In this document: positions 6,870 to 16,170 of the stretch, piece by piece
How the letters are laid out: every line of letters starts with the position of its first letter
Numbering within the stretch: position 1 is the stretch's first letter
From: Olivibacter domesticus
GTDB lineage: Bacteria > Bacteroidota > Bacteroidia > Sphingobacteriales > Sphingobacteriaceae
Assembly: GCF_900109575.1 (NCBI RefSeq)
Contig: NZ_FOAF01000017.1
Span: 1 to 40,981, forward strand
Reading direction: 5' to 3'
DNA: 40,981 bases
Program-made: the position numbers and the translations under genes
The notes under the pieces: generated by a model
Database searches by the model: none
Told to the model about the DNA's origin: nothing
What the model saw: only the letters and a program-made list of their open reading frames with translations

Positions 6870-7334
6870 ATGGCTCACTTTCTCGGTGAATGTGAATGTA
6901 AGCTAGATACCAAAGGAAGAATGGTATTGCCTGCCAGCCTCAAAAAGCAAATGCCTGAGGTTGAACGGGAGGGGCTTGTTATAAATCGAGGACTGGAAAG
7001 TCATCTAGTGATATATCCAAGAAAGGAATGGGATAGGATTATGGACGAGTTGAGTAAGCTTAACACCTTCGAAAAAAAGACCCGGGAATTTGTGCGAAAG
7101 TTTATGAGGGGAGCTACCGAGCTTAGTTTAGATTCGGCAAATAGAGTATTGATTCCAAAAGCCTTATTAGAGTATGCTAACATAGATGCGGAGGTGGTGC
7201 TAGCGAGTCAGTTTAATAAAATAGAGTTGTGGGCAAAAGATGTTTATGACGCACAATGGGATGATGAGGGGGATGATTTCGCTGCATTGGCTGAAGAAGT
7301 AATGGGGAATTTGAAAAGGAGGGGGGATGAATAA
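6870..7334 (+). CDS. mraZ: Transcriptional regulator MraZ
   Basis: MraZ is the DNA-binding regulator encoded first in the dcw cluster. In studied species it controls the cluster's own promoter and forms ring-shaped oligomers. The 154 residues hold two AbrB-like SpoVT domains, seen from DTKGRMVLPASL (about 13-24) and its second copy DSANRVLIPKAL (about 91-102). The DxxxR-(V/L)-P pattern is conserved in both. The ATG at 6870 is the only reasonable start and has no Shine-Dalgarno sequence. The stop overlaps the rsmH start by eight bases. The operator-like repeats just upstream suggest autoregulation of this gene and the cluster behind it. Confidence 0.95.
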   Translation: MAHFLGECECKLDTKGRMVLPASLKKQMPEVEREGLVINRGLESHLVIYPRKEWDRIMDELSKLNTFEKKTREFVRKFMRGATELSLDSANRVLIPKALLEYANIDAEVVLASQFNKIELWAKDVYDAQWDDEGDDFAALAEEVMGNLKRRGDE

Positions 7335-8232
7335 GGTTTATCATGTGCCGGTAATGTTGAAGGAATGCGTTGAGGCATTGAATATAAAGCCTGATGGAGT
7401 GTATGTTGATGTAACATTCGGTGGGGGGGGGCATTCTCAAGAAATTTTAGCTCATTTAGGCGATAAAGGAAAGCTCTATGCATTTGACCAAGATCCTGAT
7501 GCACTTGCTAATGCTTTTCAAGATGAACGATTTGCGTTGATTCATCAAAATTTTCGTTTTTTGAAAAATAACCTGCGGTTACAAGGGGTTAAACAAGTTG
7601 ATGGAATTTTGGCGGATTTAGGTGTGTCTTCTCATCAGTTTGACGAAGCAGAGCGAGGTTTTTCTATACGTTTTGATGCTTCTTTGGATATGCGAATGGA
7701 TCAGGTGAGTGATATCGATGCTAAAAGGGTGATTAATACCTATTCAGAAAGTGAATTGCATCGGATATTCGGCATGTATGGAGAAATACAAAATGCGAAA
7801 TCTCTAGCAAAGGCGGTTGTGACAGCTCGTTTGACGAAGCCTATTAATAGGGTGGCTGATTTAAAGCTTGCAATTACAAAGCTGGTTCCTCGAGGGAAAG
7901 AGAATAAATACTTTGCGCAACTTTTTCAGGCTTTACGTATTGAGGTAAATAAAGAACTAGAAGCACTCCAAGAATTTTTGGTACAGGCGGAATCTGTTTT
8001 AGCTCCCGAAGGGCGGTTGGTGGTGATGTCTTATCATTCATTAGAGGACAGGCTGGTAAAAAATTTTATGGCGAAGGGGAAGTTTAAAGGGGAAGTGGAG
8101 AAAGATTTTTATGGGAATGAAATTAAGCCTTTTAAGTTAATTACGCGTAAAGCTATTACTGCGTCGGTAGATGAGATTAATACCAATAGTCGAGCGCGAA
8201 GTGCAAAGTTAAGAGTGGCTGAGAAGTTGTAA
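7327..8232 (+). CDS. rsmH: 16S rRNA (cytosine-1402-N4)-methyltransferase
   Basis: RsmH (formerly MraW) methylates N4 of C1402 in the decoding centre of 16S rRNA using S-adenosylmethionine. The 301 residues match the family. The SAM-binding loop is VTFGGGGHS (about 30-38), followed by AFDQDPDALANA, DGILADLGVSSHQ, and the C-terminal SYHSLEDR and NSRARSAKLR motifs. Its ATG lies inside the end of mraZ, so translation is probably coupled. A run of nine G (7423-7431) encodes the glycine loop, which is unusual in this AT-rich gene and is a potential slippage site. Thirty bases follow before the FtsL-like gene. Confidence 0.96.
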   Translation: MNKVYHVPVMLKECVEALNIKPDGVYVDVTFGGGGHSQEILAHLGDKGKLYAFDQDPDALANAFQDERFALIHQNFRFLKNNLRLQGVKQVDGILADLGVSSHQFDEAERGFSIRFDASLDMRMDQVSDIDAKRVINTYSESELHRIFGMYGEIQNAKSLAKAVVTARLTKPINRVADLKLAITKLVPRGKENKYFAQLFQALRIEVNKELEALQEFLVQAESVLAPEGRLVVMSYHSLEDRLVKNFMAKGKFKGEVEKDFYGNEIKPFKLITRKAITASVDEINTNSRARSAKLRVAEKL

Positions 8233-8262
8233 ATGATTTTTTAATATTACGAGCTAACGACC

Positions 8263-8676
8263 ATGTTAAACAAGTATAAAAATGCAGCGTTAACGGAAGA
8301 GCAGCAAGAGGTATTGAGTGATGAAGTAGAAGCAAAGGCGGGGGCTTCCGAAGAGTTTCTGAAGTCATTACTATCTCCCAGAGGATTCTCATCTGCCCGA
8401 GCAGTGGCAGCGGTTCCATTTATTGCATTTTTAGCTTTTTTGGCTATTATATATATCGCAAATAGGCATTTAGCAGAAGATACGGTACGTGAAATTGATA
8501 CAACGACTAGGGAGGTGAAGTATTTGAGTTGGGAATATAAATCTTTAAAGGCTGATTTGATGCTTAAAAGTACGCAGAGCGAAGTGGCGCAGAAAGTGGA
8601 TACTGTTGGACTTAAGGCGCTTATAGCGCCACCTAAAAGGATTATTCTGAATGCTGTAGATAAAACGGAAGAATAA
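8263..8676 (+). CDS. FtsL-like cell division protein
   Basis: This 137-residue bitopic membrane protein sits where ftsL lies in dcw clusters, between rsmH and ftsI. It has a cytoplasmic N-terminal part of about 45 residues, one membrane segment (about 46-66, ARAVAAVPFIAFLAFLAIIY), and a predicted coiled coil (about 70-112). The C-terminal part, VGLKALIAPPKRI, fits FtsL-like proteins of Bacteroidota. FtsL links FtsQ and FtsB to the FtsW-FtsI synthase and helps activate it. The sequence itself is poorly conserved, so the name rests on topology and position. The ftsI gene starts eight bases after its stop. Confidence 0.75.
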   Translation: MLNKYKNAALTEEQQEVLSDEVEAKAGASEEFLKSLLSPRGFSSARAVAAVPFIAFLAFLAIIYIANRHLAEDTVREIDTTTREVKYLSWEYKSLKADLMLKSTQSEVAQKVDTVGLKALIAPPKRIILNAVDKTEE

Positions 8677-8684
8677 ATATAATA

Positions 8685-10766
8685 ATGAATATTAGAACAG
8701 ATATATTATTACGGGTTTACCTCTCCTTTGGAGCAATGGTAATTTTTGCTGTAGCCGTATTATATAAAATGTTCAGCTTACAGGTTGTAGAAGGAACGCA
8801 TTGGCAAGCAATGGCCGATAGCCTTTCAACACGATATCAAACAATTGAAGCAACAAGAGGCAATATTTTTTCGTCAGATGGCAGCTTGTTGGCTACTTCA
8901 GTTCCTGAATATGATGTGCGGATGGATATGGTGGCTCCAGGAATTTTAGAGGACGATGTGTTTTATGCCAAGGTAGATTCTCTTGCCGCCAGTTTGGCAA
9001 CATTTTTTAAAGATAAATCCGTAGATCAATATAGGCGCTTGCTTAGAAAAGCTCGTAAAGATAAAAATCGCTATTACTTGGTGAAGCGAAATGTAAGCTT
9101 TCAAGATATGAAAGTAGTTCGCGCATTTCCGATTTTTAATTTGGGTAAGTACAAAGGGGGATTAATTGCGGAGCAGAAGAACAAGCGTATTATGCCATTT
9201 AAAACTTTGGCGGCACGTACTATAGGGTATAAAAATGAAAATGTACAGCCTGTTGGACTGGAGGGGGCGTATGCTGAATACATGGATGGTGTGAGCGGCA
9301 GCCGATTAGTCCAACGGATAGCGGGTGGCAGCTGGATGCCTATCAATGAAGATACAGAGGTGTCTCCTACTGATGGTGCCGATATTATATCAACTATTGA
9401 TGTTAATATGCAGGACGTTGCGCAAAAGGCGCTCGAAAAACAATTAATTGCAAGCGATGCAGATAATGGATGCGTTATTTTGATGGAGGTGGCTACGGGG
9501 GAAGTGAGGGCCGTTGCCAATTTCACGAAGGTGGAAGAGGGTGTTTATAAAGAGAAATTTAACTATGCAGTAGCTCAAAGTGCAGAGCCTGGATCGACAT
9601 TTAAATTGGCGTCTTACATGGCTGCTATTGAAGATGGCAAAATTGATACGAGTGATATTGTAGATACTGAAGACGGAACATTTACTGTTTATAGGAAAAC
9701 AATCCGAGACTCTCATCATGGCGGCTATGGTAAGATTTCGGTAAAAAGAGCTTTTGAAGTTTCGTCTAACACAGCAATTACTAAACTTATTTATCAAAAC
9801 TATAAAAACAATCCGGCTGCTTTTACTTCTCGACTGCATAAAATGCACCTAAATGATAAGCTTGGGCTGCAAATACCGGGAGAAGGTGATCCTTTAATAA
9901 AGACGCCTAAAAGCAGGTCATGGAGCGGCCTGAGTTTGCCACAAATGGCCTATGGTTATGAACTGAAAGTGACGCCTTTACAAATGCTAGCTTTGTATAA
10001 TGCCGTGGCTAATAATGGTAAGATGATCGCTCCCTTGTTTGTAAAAGAAGTTAGAAGATTAGGGAATACCGTCGAAAAATTTGAAGCAAGGGTAATTAAT
10101 GAAAAAGTTGCGTCGGATGAAACGCTGGGCAAAGTAAGAGGGATGTTGGAGGGAGTAGTAGAAGAAGGAACGGCTAAAGTGTTGAAAAATTCATTATTCA
10201 AAATGGCGGGAAAGACGGGAACTGCGCAAATGGCGGATGGTGCTGCTGGATATAAAACAAATAGAAGATACCAAGGCTCTTTTGCGGGGTATTTTCCTGC
10301 GGATAATCCGAAGTATTCCATGATTGTGGTGGTGCAGAATCCTAGAAAAGGTGGTTATTATGCCATCAGTGTTGCTGCTCCGGTATTTAAGGAAATTGCC
10401 GAAAGAGTGTATGCCGGCGATACGCAAATGTATCATGATCTTAATAATTTAAAATTCACCTCGGCATATGGAACGCCGCAAATAAAAAATGGTTTTTTAA
10501 AGGATAGTCAATACGTTTCTAACGCCTTTGGCTTAAAAGCGAATCAGCTTCAAAGTGATACTGCCAAACATTTTGTTGCAGAAGAAGGCATTGTGGAAGG
10601 TAAAGTTCCTGATCTGAAGGGGATGGGGTTAAAAGACGCCATGTTTCTTTTGGGAAACGTAGGGATGAAAGCCTTGGTGAAGGGAAAAGGTAAAGTGGTA
10701 AGACAATCTATTAATCCCGGGGAGATTGCAAGTAGAGGATTGCCAATAAATATTGAATTAGAATGA
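8685..10766 (+). CDS. ftsI: Septal peptidoglycan transpeptidase FtsI (PBP3) with C-terminal PASTA domain
   Basis: This class B penicillin-binding protein cross-links peptidoglycan at the division septum. Its 693 residues comprise an N-terminal membrane anchor (about 9-30), a dimerisation domain beginning near the conserved RGNIF, a transpeptidase domain, and a single C-terminal PASTA domain (about 632-692, EGKVPDLKGMGLKDA onward). The active-site motifs are complete: STFK with nucleophile S304, SSN at 360-362 and KTG at 510-512. The PASTA domain is absent from E. coli FtsI but usual in Bacteroidota. Its stop codon overlaps the murE start in ATGA. Confidence 0.95.
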   Translation: MNIRTDILLRVYLSFGAMVIFAVAVLYKMFSLQVVEGTHWQAMADSLSTRYQTIEATRGNIFSSDGSLLATSVPEYDVRMDMVAPGILEDDVFYAKVDSLAASLATFFKDKSVDQYRRLLRKARKDKNRYYLVKRNVSFQDMKVVRAFPIFNLGKYKGGLIAEQKNKRIMPFKTLAARTIGYKNENVQPVGLEGAYAEYMDGVSGSRLVQRIAGGSWMPINEDTEVSPTDGADIISTIDVNMQDVAQKALEKQLIASDADNGCVILMEVATGEVRAVANFTKVEEGVYKEKFNYAVAQSAEPGSTFKLASYMAAIEDGKIDTSDIVDTEDGTFTVYRKTIRDSHHGGYGKISVKRAFEVSSNTAITKLIYQNYKNNPAAFTSRLHKMHLNDKLGLQIPGEGDPLIKTPKSRSWSGLSLPQMAYGYELKVTPLQMLALYNAVANNGKMIAPLFVKEVRRLGNTVEKFEARVINEKVASDETLGKVRGMLEGVVEEGTAKVLKNSLFKMAGKTGTAQMADGAAGYKTNRRYQGSFAGYFPADNPKYSMIVVVQNPRKGGYYAISVAAPVFKEIAERVYAGDTQMYHDLNNLKFTSAYGTPQIKNGFLKDSQYVSNAFGLKANQLQSDTAKHFVAEEGIVEGKVPDLKGMGLKDAMFLLGNVGMKALVKGKGKVVRQSINPGEIASRGLPINIELE

Positions 10767-12226
10767 TCGCGTTGTCTAACATATTAAATGGTATTACGGT
10801 AAAGCATACTATCGGAAGTATGGACAGGGATATTCATGCAATTTGTTTTGATTCTCGTAAGATCGTTCATAATGATCTTTTTGTTGCAGTAAAAGGTACC
10901 GTGACCGATGGACATTTATTTCTCGACAAAGCGATAGCACTTGGTGCAACAACTATTATATGCGAGGATATTCCAACTATTATCAATGATCATATTACTT
11001 ATATTCAAGTAGATGACGCTGCTTATTGTTTAGGATTAGCGGCTGCGAATTTTTATGGAAATCCTTCATCACAGCTAAAGTTGGTAGGTGTGACGGGCAC
11101 TAATGGTAAAACAACAGTGGTGACCTTATTACATAAATTGTTCATTGAACTGGGCTTTCATGTGGGATTACTTTCTACCGTGCAAAATCAAATTAATGGT
11201 AACGTTATCGAAGCAACGCATACAACACCAGATCCGATAGCGCTTAATTTACTTTTGCGGCAAATGGTTGATGCCGGGTGCGACTATTGTTTTATGGAGG
11301 TGAGTTCTCATGCTATTGTGCAGCATAGAATAGCAGGGTTAACATTTGTAGGGGGTGTATTTACCAATTTAACACATGACCATTTAGATTTTCATAAAAC
11401 CTTTGATGCATATATCAAGGCGAAAAAAGGCTTTTTTGACGTGCTGGATAAGTCGGCCTTTGCATTGGTAAACGTAGATGATAAAAATGGTACCGTGATG
11501 CTGCAGAATACAGAAGCTTATAAAAAGACATACGGCTTAAAGAATATAGCAGATTATAAGGGCCGAATAATAGAGAGTCATTTCGATGGTATGCTGATGC
11601 AGGTAGAAGGAAAGGAAGTTTGGACAAAGCTGGTTGGGACTTTCAATGCCTATAACTTACTAGCGGTATATAGTGCTGGAGTACTGTTAGAGCAGGATAG
11701 TATGCGTGTGTTGACGATACTAAGTAGGATCACCGGTGCTGAAGGACGCTTTGATACACAATTGGCAAATAATGGGATAGTAGGAGTTGTAGATTACGCC
11801 CATACGCCAGATGCGGTAGAAAATGTATTACAAACGATTGTGAACCTGCGGAAGAATAAAGAACAAATTATAACAGTATTAGGCTGTGGCGGGGATAGGG
11901 ATAAAACTAAACGACCGGAAATGGCGGAGGTTGCTGCGCGATTAAGCGACAAAGTTATTTTAACTTCCGATAATCCTAGAAGTGAAAACCCTCAACAGAT
12001 TATTCATGATATGGAGCAGGGAATTCCTAATGACAAAAAACGGAATGTGTTTGCTATAACGGATAGGTACGAAGCTATAAAGGCGGCAGTACATTTAGCT
12101 CAGCCACATGATATAATTTTAGTAGCAGGAAAGGGGCATGAGAAATATCAGGAAATAATGGGAGTTAAGAAAAACTTTGATGATAAAGCTGTTCTGAGAG
12201 AGCTTTTTGATGAAATTATTAATTAA
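10763..12226 (+). CDS. murE: UDP-MurNAc-L-Ala-D-Glu:meso-diaminopimelate ligase MurE
   Basis: MurE adds the third amino acid to the UDP-MurNAc dipeptide at the expense of ATP. The 487 residues show the Mur-ligase order: an N-terminal UDP-binding domain with SRK near residue 31, the ATP loop TGTNGKTT (about 110-117), the central HTTPDP, and the C-terminal domain. The motif DNPRSE with D403-R406 selects meso-diaminopimelate rather than lysine. The cell wall is therefore DAP-type, which agrees with dapA in this window. The start overlaps the ftsI stop by four bases. The mraY gene follows after 59 bases. Confidence 0.96.
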   Translation: MIALSNILNGITVKHTIGSMDRDIHAICFDSRKIVHNDLFVAVKGTVTDGHLFLDKAIALGATTIICEDIPTIINDHITYIQVDDAAYCLGLAAANFYGNPSSQLKLVGVTGTNGKTTVVTLLHKLFIELGFHVGLLSTVQNQINGNVIEATHTTPDPIALNLLLRQMVDAGCDYCFMEVSSHAIVQHRIAGLTFVGGVFTNLTHDHLDFHKTFDAYIKAKKGFFDVLDKSAFALVNVDDKNGTVMLQNTEAYKKTYGLKNIADYKGRIIESHFDGMLMQVEGKEVWTKLVGTFNAYNLLAVYSAGVLLEQDSMRVLTILSRITGAEGRFDTQLANNGIVGVVDYAHTPDAVENVLQTIVNLRKNKEQIITVLGCGGDRDKTKRPEMAEVAARLSDKVILTSDNPRSENPQQIIHDMEQGIPNDKKRNVFAITDRYEAIKAAVHLAQPHDIILVAGKGHEKYQEIMGVKKNFDDKAVLRELFDEIIN

Positions 12227-12285
12227 TAATCATGCGTAGCTAATGAAAGGCACTAATTTGGGCAAGGATAAAATATAACTAAGGG

Positions 12286-13530
12286 ATGCTGTACTATTTG
12301 TTTACATATTTACATGATCATTTTAACCTACCGGGCGCTGGGGTGTTTCAATACATTTCTTTTCGCTTTGGTTTGACCGTTATATTGTCTCTTATTATCA
12401 CAACTGTTTATGGCGGGAGATTAATTAAATTATTGCGTAAAAAACAAGTAGGCGAGACGGTACGGAGTTTAGGTTTGGAAGGGGAGTCAAAAAAGCAGGG
12501 TACTCCAACAATGGGCGGACTGATTATTATTGCAGGGATCTTGATTCCTACTTTGCTGTTTGCCAAGTTGGAAAATGTATATGTAATCCTCATGATTATA
12601 GCAACTGTTTGGATGGGTGCGGTTGGGTTTTTAGACGATTATATCAAAGTGTTTAAAAATAATAAAGAAGGACTGGCAGGAAAGTTTAAAGTTGTTGGAC
12701 AAGTGGGACTTGGGGTTATTATTGCATGGACAATGTATTATCACCCATCCATAGTGAGTAGGCAAAAGGTTAATGGGCCTATTAAAGGTGCCAATATTCA
12801 AATGCAGCAAAACTTTGATGGAACGAAGAGTTATTATAACGTAGAAGTTAAATCTACAAAAACGAACATCCCATTTTATAAAAACAACGAGTTTGATTAC
12901 GGTAAGGTGCTGAGCGTCTTTGGTGTGAAAGATGGGAAATATGCTTTTTTGGTTTTTCTGGTTTTTGTGGTCTTTATTATTACCGCGGTGTCGAATGGTG
13001 CCAATATTACTGATGGGATAGATGGTTTAGCTACCGGTACTTCTGCCGTTATTGGTGTAACGCTGGCGATATTGGCTTATGTGTCTGGTAACAGCATTTT
13101 TGCAGATTATCTCAATATTATCTATATACCGAATTCTGGTGAATTGGTTGTCTTCGCTGGTGCGTTTGTTGGTGCATGTGTTGGGTTCTTATGGTATAAT
13201 TCATACCCCGCTCAAGTATTTATGGGAGATACAGGTAGCTTGGCTATTGGTGGTATAATAGCCGCCTTCGCTATCATGATAAGGAAAGAGTTATTGATTC
13301 CAATATTATGTGGTATTTTTTTGGTTGAGCTGCTGTCAGTAATTATGCAAGTTTCTTATTTCAAGTATACAAAGAAGAAGTTTGGAGAAGGACGAAGGAT
13401 ATTCTTGATGTCTCCTTTGCATCATCACTATCAAAAAAGAGGATATCATGAATCGAAAATAGTTACGCGGTTTTGGATTGTGGGAATTATTTTGGCGGTC
13501 ATAACAATCGTTACATTAAAGGTGAGATAA
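12286..13530 (+). CDS. mraY: Phospho-N-acetylmuramoyl-pentapeptide transferase MraY
   Basis: MraY moves phospho-MurNAc-pentapeptide from UDP to undecaprenyl phosphate, making lipid I in the inner membrane. The 414 residues show about ten membrane segments. The catalytic markers are FLDDYIKV (D117, D118), GIDGLATG and the late [11 protein letters not shown]. It is about 50 residues longer than the E. coli enzyme. The extra part is a hydrophilic insert (about 158-215), probably a periplasmic loop, as seen in other Bacteroidota. The start codon GTG or TTG options are not needed, since an ATG opens the frame. Its stop codon TAA directly abuts the murD ATG. Confidence 0.96.
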   Translation: MLYYLFTYLHDHFNLPGAGVFQYISFRFGLTVILSLIITTVYGGRLIKLLRKKQVGETVRSLGLEGESKKQGTPTMGGLIIIAGILIPTLLFAKLENVYVILMIIATVWMGAVGFLDDYIKVFKNNKEGLAGKFKVVGQVGLGVIIAWTMYYHPSIVSRQKVNGPIKGANIQMQQNFDGTKSYYNVEVKSTKTNIPFYKNNEFDYGKVLSVFGVKDGKYAFLVFLVFVVFIITAVSNGANITDGIDGLATGTSAVIGVTLAILAYVSGNSIFADYLNIIYIPNSGELVVFAGAFVGACVGFLWYNSYPAQVFMGDTGSLAIGGIIAAFAIMIRKELLIPILCGIFLVELLSVIMQVSYFKYTKKKFGEGRRIFLMSPLHHHYQKRGYHESKIVTRFWIVGIILAVITIVTLKVR

Positions 13531-14904
13531 ATGGAAACGCTTGATACAAATAGTAGTAAGGTAAAACCTAAATTAATTGTGCTAGGAGCAGGGGAGAGTG
13601 GTGTGGGCGCAGCGGTTCTAGGAAAACAGCAAGGTTTTGAAGTATTTGTGTCTGACAGCAGTGAGATAAAGCAAGGTTATAAAGAGCAGTTAAAAAACGA
13701 AGGAGTGCGTTATGAGGAGAAGCGGCATACGATAGAAGAGATGCAAACTGCAGGTTTGGTTATTAAGAGTCCGGGTATACCAGAGACAGCTCCGGTAATA
13801 AAATATTTACGGGAGAAGGGTATTCGTGTTATTGGAGAAATTGAATTCGCAGCACAGTACACAAAAGCTAAAACAATTTGCATTACAGGGTCAAACGGAA
13901 AGTCTACCACCACGATGTTGACTTACCACATACTCAAAAAAGCAGGATTAAATGTTGGTTTGGCTGGTAATATTGGTAAAAGCTTTGCTTTGCAGGTCGC
14001 CACAGAGAAGTTTGACATTTACGTTTTGGAAATAAGCAGCTTCATGTTAGATGATATGTATGATTTTAGGGCAGATATTGCAGTATTATTAAATATTACG
14101 CCAGATCATCTTGATCGCTACGACTATAAGATGGAAAACTATGCGAATTCCAAGTTTAGAATAACTCAAAATCAGCGGAGCGAGGATGTTTTTATATACT
14201 GTCAAGACGATCCTGAGACATTAGAAGGACTTAAAAGAATAAAAATAAACGCTTCCATGTACCCCTTCAGTCTGAAAGAGAAGGTGGCGCAGGGAGCTTA
14301 TTTAAATGAACAAAACGAAATTATAATAAAGGTACCAAATCACGAAAATTTTATCATGTCTATTAACGATTTAGCATTACAGGGAAAACACAATGTGTAT
14401 AATAATATGGCTTCTGGAATTGTAGCCAAAGTTTGGGAATTACGTAATGAAACTATTCGGGAAAGCATGGGAGATTTCGTAAATATCCCGCATAGATTAG
14501 AACACGTATCTCGTATCTCGGGAATAGAATTTATTAATGACTCTAAAGCAACCAATGTGAACTCGGTTTGGTACGCCTTGGAGAGTTTACCTGGTAAAAT
14601 AGTTTTAATTATGGGGGGAGTTGATAAAGGGAATGATTACAACATGTTGAAAGAAATGGTGCAAAAAAAAGTGAGAGGGATTGTTTGCCTAGGTAAGGAT
14701 AATAGAAATATACACAATGCTTTTGAAGAGGATACGGAGGTTATTGTGAATACTGCAACGATGAGTGAGGCTGTTCAGATAGCTTATCATATTGCACAAA
14801 AAGGTGATACAGTTTTATTATCACCAGCTTGTGCCAGTTTCGATCTATTCAAAAATTATGAAGATAGGGGCGATCAATTTAAAGCTGCTGTTAGAGAGCT
14901 TTAA
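13531..14904 (+). CDS. murD: UDP-MurNAc-L-alanine:D-glutamate ligase MurD
   Basis: MurD adds D-glutamate to UDP-MurNAc-L-alanine with ATP in the cytoplasm. The 457 residues carry a Rossmann-type N-terminus (LGAGESGVGAA, about 18-28), the ATP loop TGSNGKST (119-126), NITPDHLDRY in the central domain, and the C-terminal markers NDSKATN and LSPACASFD. The last one is typical of MurD and separates it from MurC and MurE. No intergenic base separates it from mraY. FtsW follows after 55 bases. Confidence 0.96.
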   Translation: METLDTNSSKVKPKLIVLGAGESGVGAAVLGKQQGFEVFVSDSSEIKQGYKEQLKNEGVRYEEKRHTIEEMQTAGLVIKSPGIPETAPVIKYLREKGIRVIGEIEFAAQYTKAKTICITGSNGKSTTTMLTYHILKKAGLNVGLAGNIGKSFALQVATEKFDIYVLEISSFMLDDMYDFRADIAVLLNITPDHLDRYDYKMENYANSKFRITQNQRSEDVFIYCQDDPETLEGLKRIKINASMYPFSLKEKVAQGAYLNEQNEIIIKVPNHENFIMSINDLALQGKHNVYNNMASGIVAKVWELRNETIRESMGDFVNIPHRLEHVSRISGIEFINDSKATNVNSVWYALESLPGKIVLIMGGVDKGNDYNMLKEMVQKKVRGIVCLGKDNRNIHNAFEEDTEVIVNTATMSEAVQIAYHIAQKGDTVLLSPACASFDLFKNYEDRGDQFKAAVREL

Positions 14905-14959
14905 ACGGGGGAGAGGTTAAGTGGACAATTGTTTGGATGAATGTACTTAACAAGTAAAG

Positions 14960-16159
14960 ATGATGGAAAGAGTTTTTAAAAAGCTTAAGGGTGATAAATG
15001 GATTTGGATCATAGTGATTCTCTTGTCAGTCTGGTCAATATTGGCTGTTTATAGTTCAACAGGCACTTTGGCATATAAAGAAGGTCATGGAACAGAAACA
15101 TACCTGATCAAACATTTTACTATAATCTTTGCAGGTCTTGTATTAATGTACTTTTCGCACTTGCTTGATTATCGCTATTATGCAGGAATATCCAAAATCT
15201 TAATGATTATTACGATTCCCTTGCTTTTATATACGTTGTTGTTTACAAACTCCGTTAACGATGCTAACAGGTGGGTTACCATTCCTGTTATTAATCAAAC
15301 ATTTCAAACATCTGACATGGCTAAATTGGCGCTCATAACGTTTTTAGCGCGGATGTTAACACGTAAGCAAGAGAATATAAAGGATGTAAAAAGTGCTTTT
15401 GTACCCATTATGGGTTCTGTTTGTGTTGTTATCATATTGATTGCCATTGCAAATATGTCTACAGCTATCATGCTTTTCGCGGTGAGTATTTTGTTATTAC
15501 TAATTGGCCGTATCAGTGTAAAACAAATAGCTTACGTTAGTATAGCAGGTGTTTTTCTATTGACCTTAGTAGTGCTATTAGGCCCTAGGAGACAAACATA
15601 TATATCAAGGGTCGAAACTTTTATGGGTAAAGGCGAACCTGACCCGGATAAGGAGTTTCAGGCAACACAAGCAAAAATAGCCATTGCAACGGGTGGATTA
15701 TTTGGAAAGGGACCCGGTAATAGTACACAACGTAATTTACTTCCGCATCCTTATTCTGACTTCATTTTTGCGATAATAATTGAAGAATATGGTGCCGTAG
15801 GGGGAGTTGTTTTGGCCGCTATGTACTTGATCCTTATGTTCAGGTGCATTCGAATAGTAACACAAAGCCCCAAAGCTTTTGGGGCATTACTAGCTGCTGG
15901 TTTGGGTTTTAGTTTAACTATTCAGGCTTTTGGCAACATGGCAGTAGCGGTTGGTTTAGGGCCGGTGACAGGTGTTCCTTTACCGCTGGTTAGTATGGGT
16001 GGAACTTCTATCCTGTTCACTAGCGTAGCATTCGGCATTATTTTGAGTGTAAGCAGAAACATCGAAGAACTTAAACAGAAGGGACAAGGTAAACTCCCAA
16101 ATGATGATAGAAAAGTAAAGGATAAGGTAATTGTTGGTGAAATTCCAGCAATGGCATAA
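14960..16159 (+). CDS. ftsW: Septal peptidoglycan glycosyltransferase FtsW (SEDS family)
   Basis: FtsW polymerises lipid II into glycan strands at the septum, together with FtsI. The 399 residues form a polytopic membrane protein with about ten segments. The SEDS signatures HPYSDFIFAIIIEEYG and GPVTGVPLPLVSMGGTS are intact. Two Met codons open the frame, and either could be used. It fits between murD and murG, as in other dcw clusters. It could be confused with RodA by sequence alone, but its position next to murG and ftsQ favours FtsW. The C-terminal tail is hydrophilic and probably cytoplasmic. Confidence 0.94.
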   Translation: MMERVFKKLKGDKWIWIIVILLSVWSILAVYSSTGTLAYKEGHGTETYLIKHFTIIFAGLVLMYFSHLLDYRYYAGISKILMIITIPLLLYTLLFTNSVNDANRWVTIPVINQTFQTSDMAKLALITFLARMLTRKQENIKDVKSAFVPIMGSVCVVIILIAIANMSTAIMLFAVSILLLLIGRISVKQIAYVSIAGVFLLTLVVLLGPRRQTYISRVETFMGKGEPDPDKEFQATQAKIAIATGGLFGKGPGNSTQRNLLPHPYSDFIFAIIIEEYGAVGGVVLAAMYLILMFRCIRIVTQSPKAFGALLAAGLGFSLTIQAFGNMAVAVGLGPVTGVPLPLVSMGGTSILFTSVAFGIILSVSRNIEELKQKGQGKLPNDDRKVKDKVIVGEIPAMA

Positions 16160-16170
16160 TAACTGGTATT

